Source: Chamaelirium japonicum (taxonomy: Eukaryota; Streptophyta; Magnoliopsida; Liliales; Melanthiaceae). From it: DNA of 64,000 nt. Where the stretch lies: the NCBI GenBank assembly GCA_947650365.1, contig OX393553.1:40781949-40845948 (forward strand), given 5' to 3'. Made by a program: the position numbers and the translations under genes. Below, piece after piece: positions 62,972 to 64,000 of this stretch. The notes beneath the pieces were generated by a model. The model was given only the letters and a program-made list of their open reading frames with translations. It was not told the origin of the DNA and did no database searches. Positions within the stretch are counted from its first letter, which is position 1. Every line of letters begins with the position of its first letter.

Positions 62972-64000
62972 ATGAATTAGAATGGATCTTGTGAAAGAAT
63001 TAGAATGGATTGTATGAATGAATTAGAATGGATCGTATGAATGAATTAGATTGGATCGTATTAATGAATTAGAATGGATCGTACGAATGAGTAAGAATGG
63101 ATCGTACGAATGAAATAGAATGGATCGTACGAATGAATTAGAATAGATTGTGCGAATGAATTAGAATGGATCGTACGATGAATGAATTAGAATGGATCGT
63201 GTGAATGAATTAGAATGGATCGTGCGAATGAATTAGAATGGATCGTGCGAATGAATTAGAATGGATCGTGTGAATGAATTAGAATGGATCGTACGAATGA
63301 GTAAGAATGGATCGTACGAATGAAATAGAATGGATCGTATGAATGAATTAGAATGGATCGTCTGAATGAATTAGAATGGATCGTACGAATGAATTAGAAT
63401 AGATTGAGCGAATGAATTAGAATGGATCGTACGAATGAATAAGAATGAATCGTACGAATGAATTAGAATAGATCATATGAATGAATTAGAATGGATCGTA
63501 CGAATGAATTAGCGTGGATCGTGATAATGAATTAGAATGGAACGTACAAATAAATTAGAATGGATCGTATGAATGAATTAGATTTGATCGTATTAATGAA
63601 TTAGAATGGATCGTACGAATGAAATAGAATGGATCGTATGAATTAGAATGGATCGTATGAAGGAATTAGAATGGATCGTATGAATGAATTAGAATGGATA
63701 CATTCGTGCGAATGAATTAGAATGGATCGTACGAATGAATTAGAATGGATCGTACGAATGAATTAGAATTGATCGTACGAATGAATTAGAATGGATCGTA
63801 CGAATGAATTAGAAAGGATCGTGCGAATGATTTAGAATGGATCGTGCGAATGAATTAGAATGGATCATTCGAATGAATTAGAATAGATCGTGTGAATGAA
63901 TTAGAATGGATCGTATGAATGAAATAGAATGGATCGTATGAATTAGAATGGATCGTACGAAGGAATTAGAATGGATCGTACGAATGAATTAGAATGGATC
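62972..64000 (-). repeat. Minus-sense satellite block 82, runs off the right edge
   Basis: Two 19-bp units near 63631 and 63931. The array continues beyond the window. Confidence 0.9.

Larger units (their letters stand above)
1..64000. repeat. 23-bp satellite array with alternating orientation (whole window)
   Basis: Every line of the window can be read as copies of one 23-bp unit: TTCATTCGTACG followed by ATCCATTCTAA in plus-sense blocks, or its reverse complement (TTAGAATGGAT then CGTACGAATGAA) in minus-sense blocks. The unit carries a CGTACG palindrome with two CpG sites, a GATC next to it, and a TAA that stops one of every three frames. Plus-sense DNA has about three C per G, so base skew flips at each block edge. 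Common variants are CATACG, CGTATG, CGTACA and CGCACG in the core, CTATTTC or CTTACTC in place of CTAATTC, and units of 19, 20, 28 and 30 bp. No stretch above about 20 bp lacks similarity to the unit. Such an array is expected in eukaryotic heterochromatin; the species and locus cannot be read from it. Confidence 0.97.

Noticed and set aside
1..64000. CRISPR array (short repeats at regular spacing)
   Set aside because: There are no unique spacers: units abut directly, repeats are degenerate and both orientations are mixed. There are no cas genes.
1..64000. Telomeric repeat tract
   Set aside because: The 23-bp unit is far from the short G-rich telomere motifs, and the repeated strand switching is not telomere-like.
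1..64000. tRNA, rRNA or other structured RNA genes
   Set aside because: No segment departs from the 23-bp unit for long enough to hold one.
1..64000. CENP-B-box or another known centromere motif in the unit
   Set aside because: I could not match the unit to a CENP-B-like box, and a centromere role would need chromatin data.
1..64000. Random assembly error as the explanation for all orientation switches
   Set aside because: Cannot be excluded at single junctions, but several switches recur with matching flanks and in matching order (for example 6558/22954 and 7554/23551), which random misjoins would not produce.

Overview
The whole 64 kb window is one uninterrupted satellite/minisatellite DNA array. 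I found no protein-coding gene, RNA gene, transposon or stretch of unique sequence. The basic unit is 23 bp, about 35% GC, read on the + strand as TTCATTCGTACG followed by ATCCATTCTAA. Roughly 2,700 units fill the window, most differing from the consensus at a few positions. The main length variants are a 28-bp unit (CGCACGAATGTATCC in the middle), a 30-bp unit (CGTACGACGCACGATCC), a 20-bp unit (TTCATTTGTATCC) and a 19-bp unit (TTCATACGATCC).

Organism: an array this long with no genes points to a eukaryotic nuclear genome, in heterochromatin such as pericentromeric, subtelomeric or sex/B-chromosome DNA. The sequence alone does not give the species or the chromosome position. I do not recognise the monomer as a named satellite.

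Layout: the array switches orientation repeatedly. I mapped 82 blocks: 41 plus-sense (about 37.1 kb, 58%) and 41 minus-sense (about 26.9 kb, 42%), from about 27 bp to about 3.1 kb long. That gives 81 orientation switches, each placed by eye to about +/-10 bp. Positions 1-20.8 kb hold large plus-sense blocks split by minus blocks of 0.03-1.1 kb. 20.8-24.9 kb repeats landmarks of 1.5-8.2 kb in the same order. 24.2-29.9 kb is a tandem pair of about 2.9 kb units built from a 212-bp higher-order repeat. 30-37 kb is a finely shuffled zone of short blocks. 36.9-39.4 kb is a long minus block. 39.4-47.3 kb is mostly plus-sense, and 47.3-64 kb is mostly minus-sense apart from plus blocks at 54.3-55.9, 57.1-58.8 and 61.3-62.0 kb.

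How it fits together: there is higher-order structure above the monomer. A nine-unit, 212-bp repeat (eight 23-mers plus one 28-mer) recurs at exact spacing in both orientations. Other segmental duplications have offsets of 271 bp, 276 bp, 2.9 kb, 9,856 bp and about 16-19 kb. The same multi-unit variant patterns occur as reverse complements in opposite blocks, and several orientation junctions occur in more than one copy. So the array appears to have grown by amplification, inversion and re-duplication of segments many units long. The open frames of 61-115 codons are translations of the satellite itself and are not annotated as genes.
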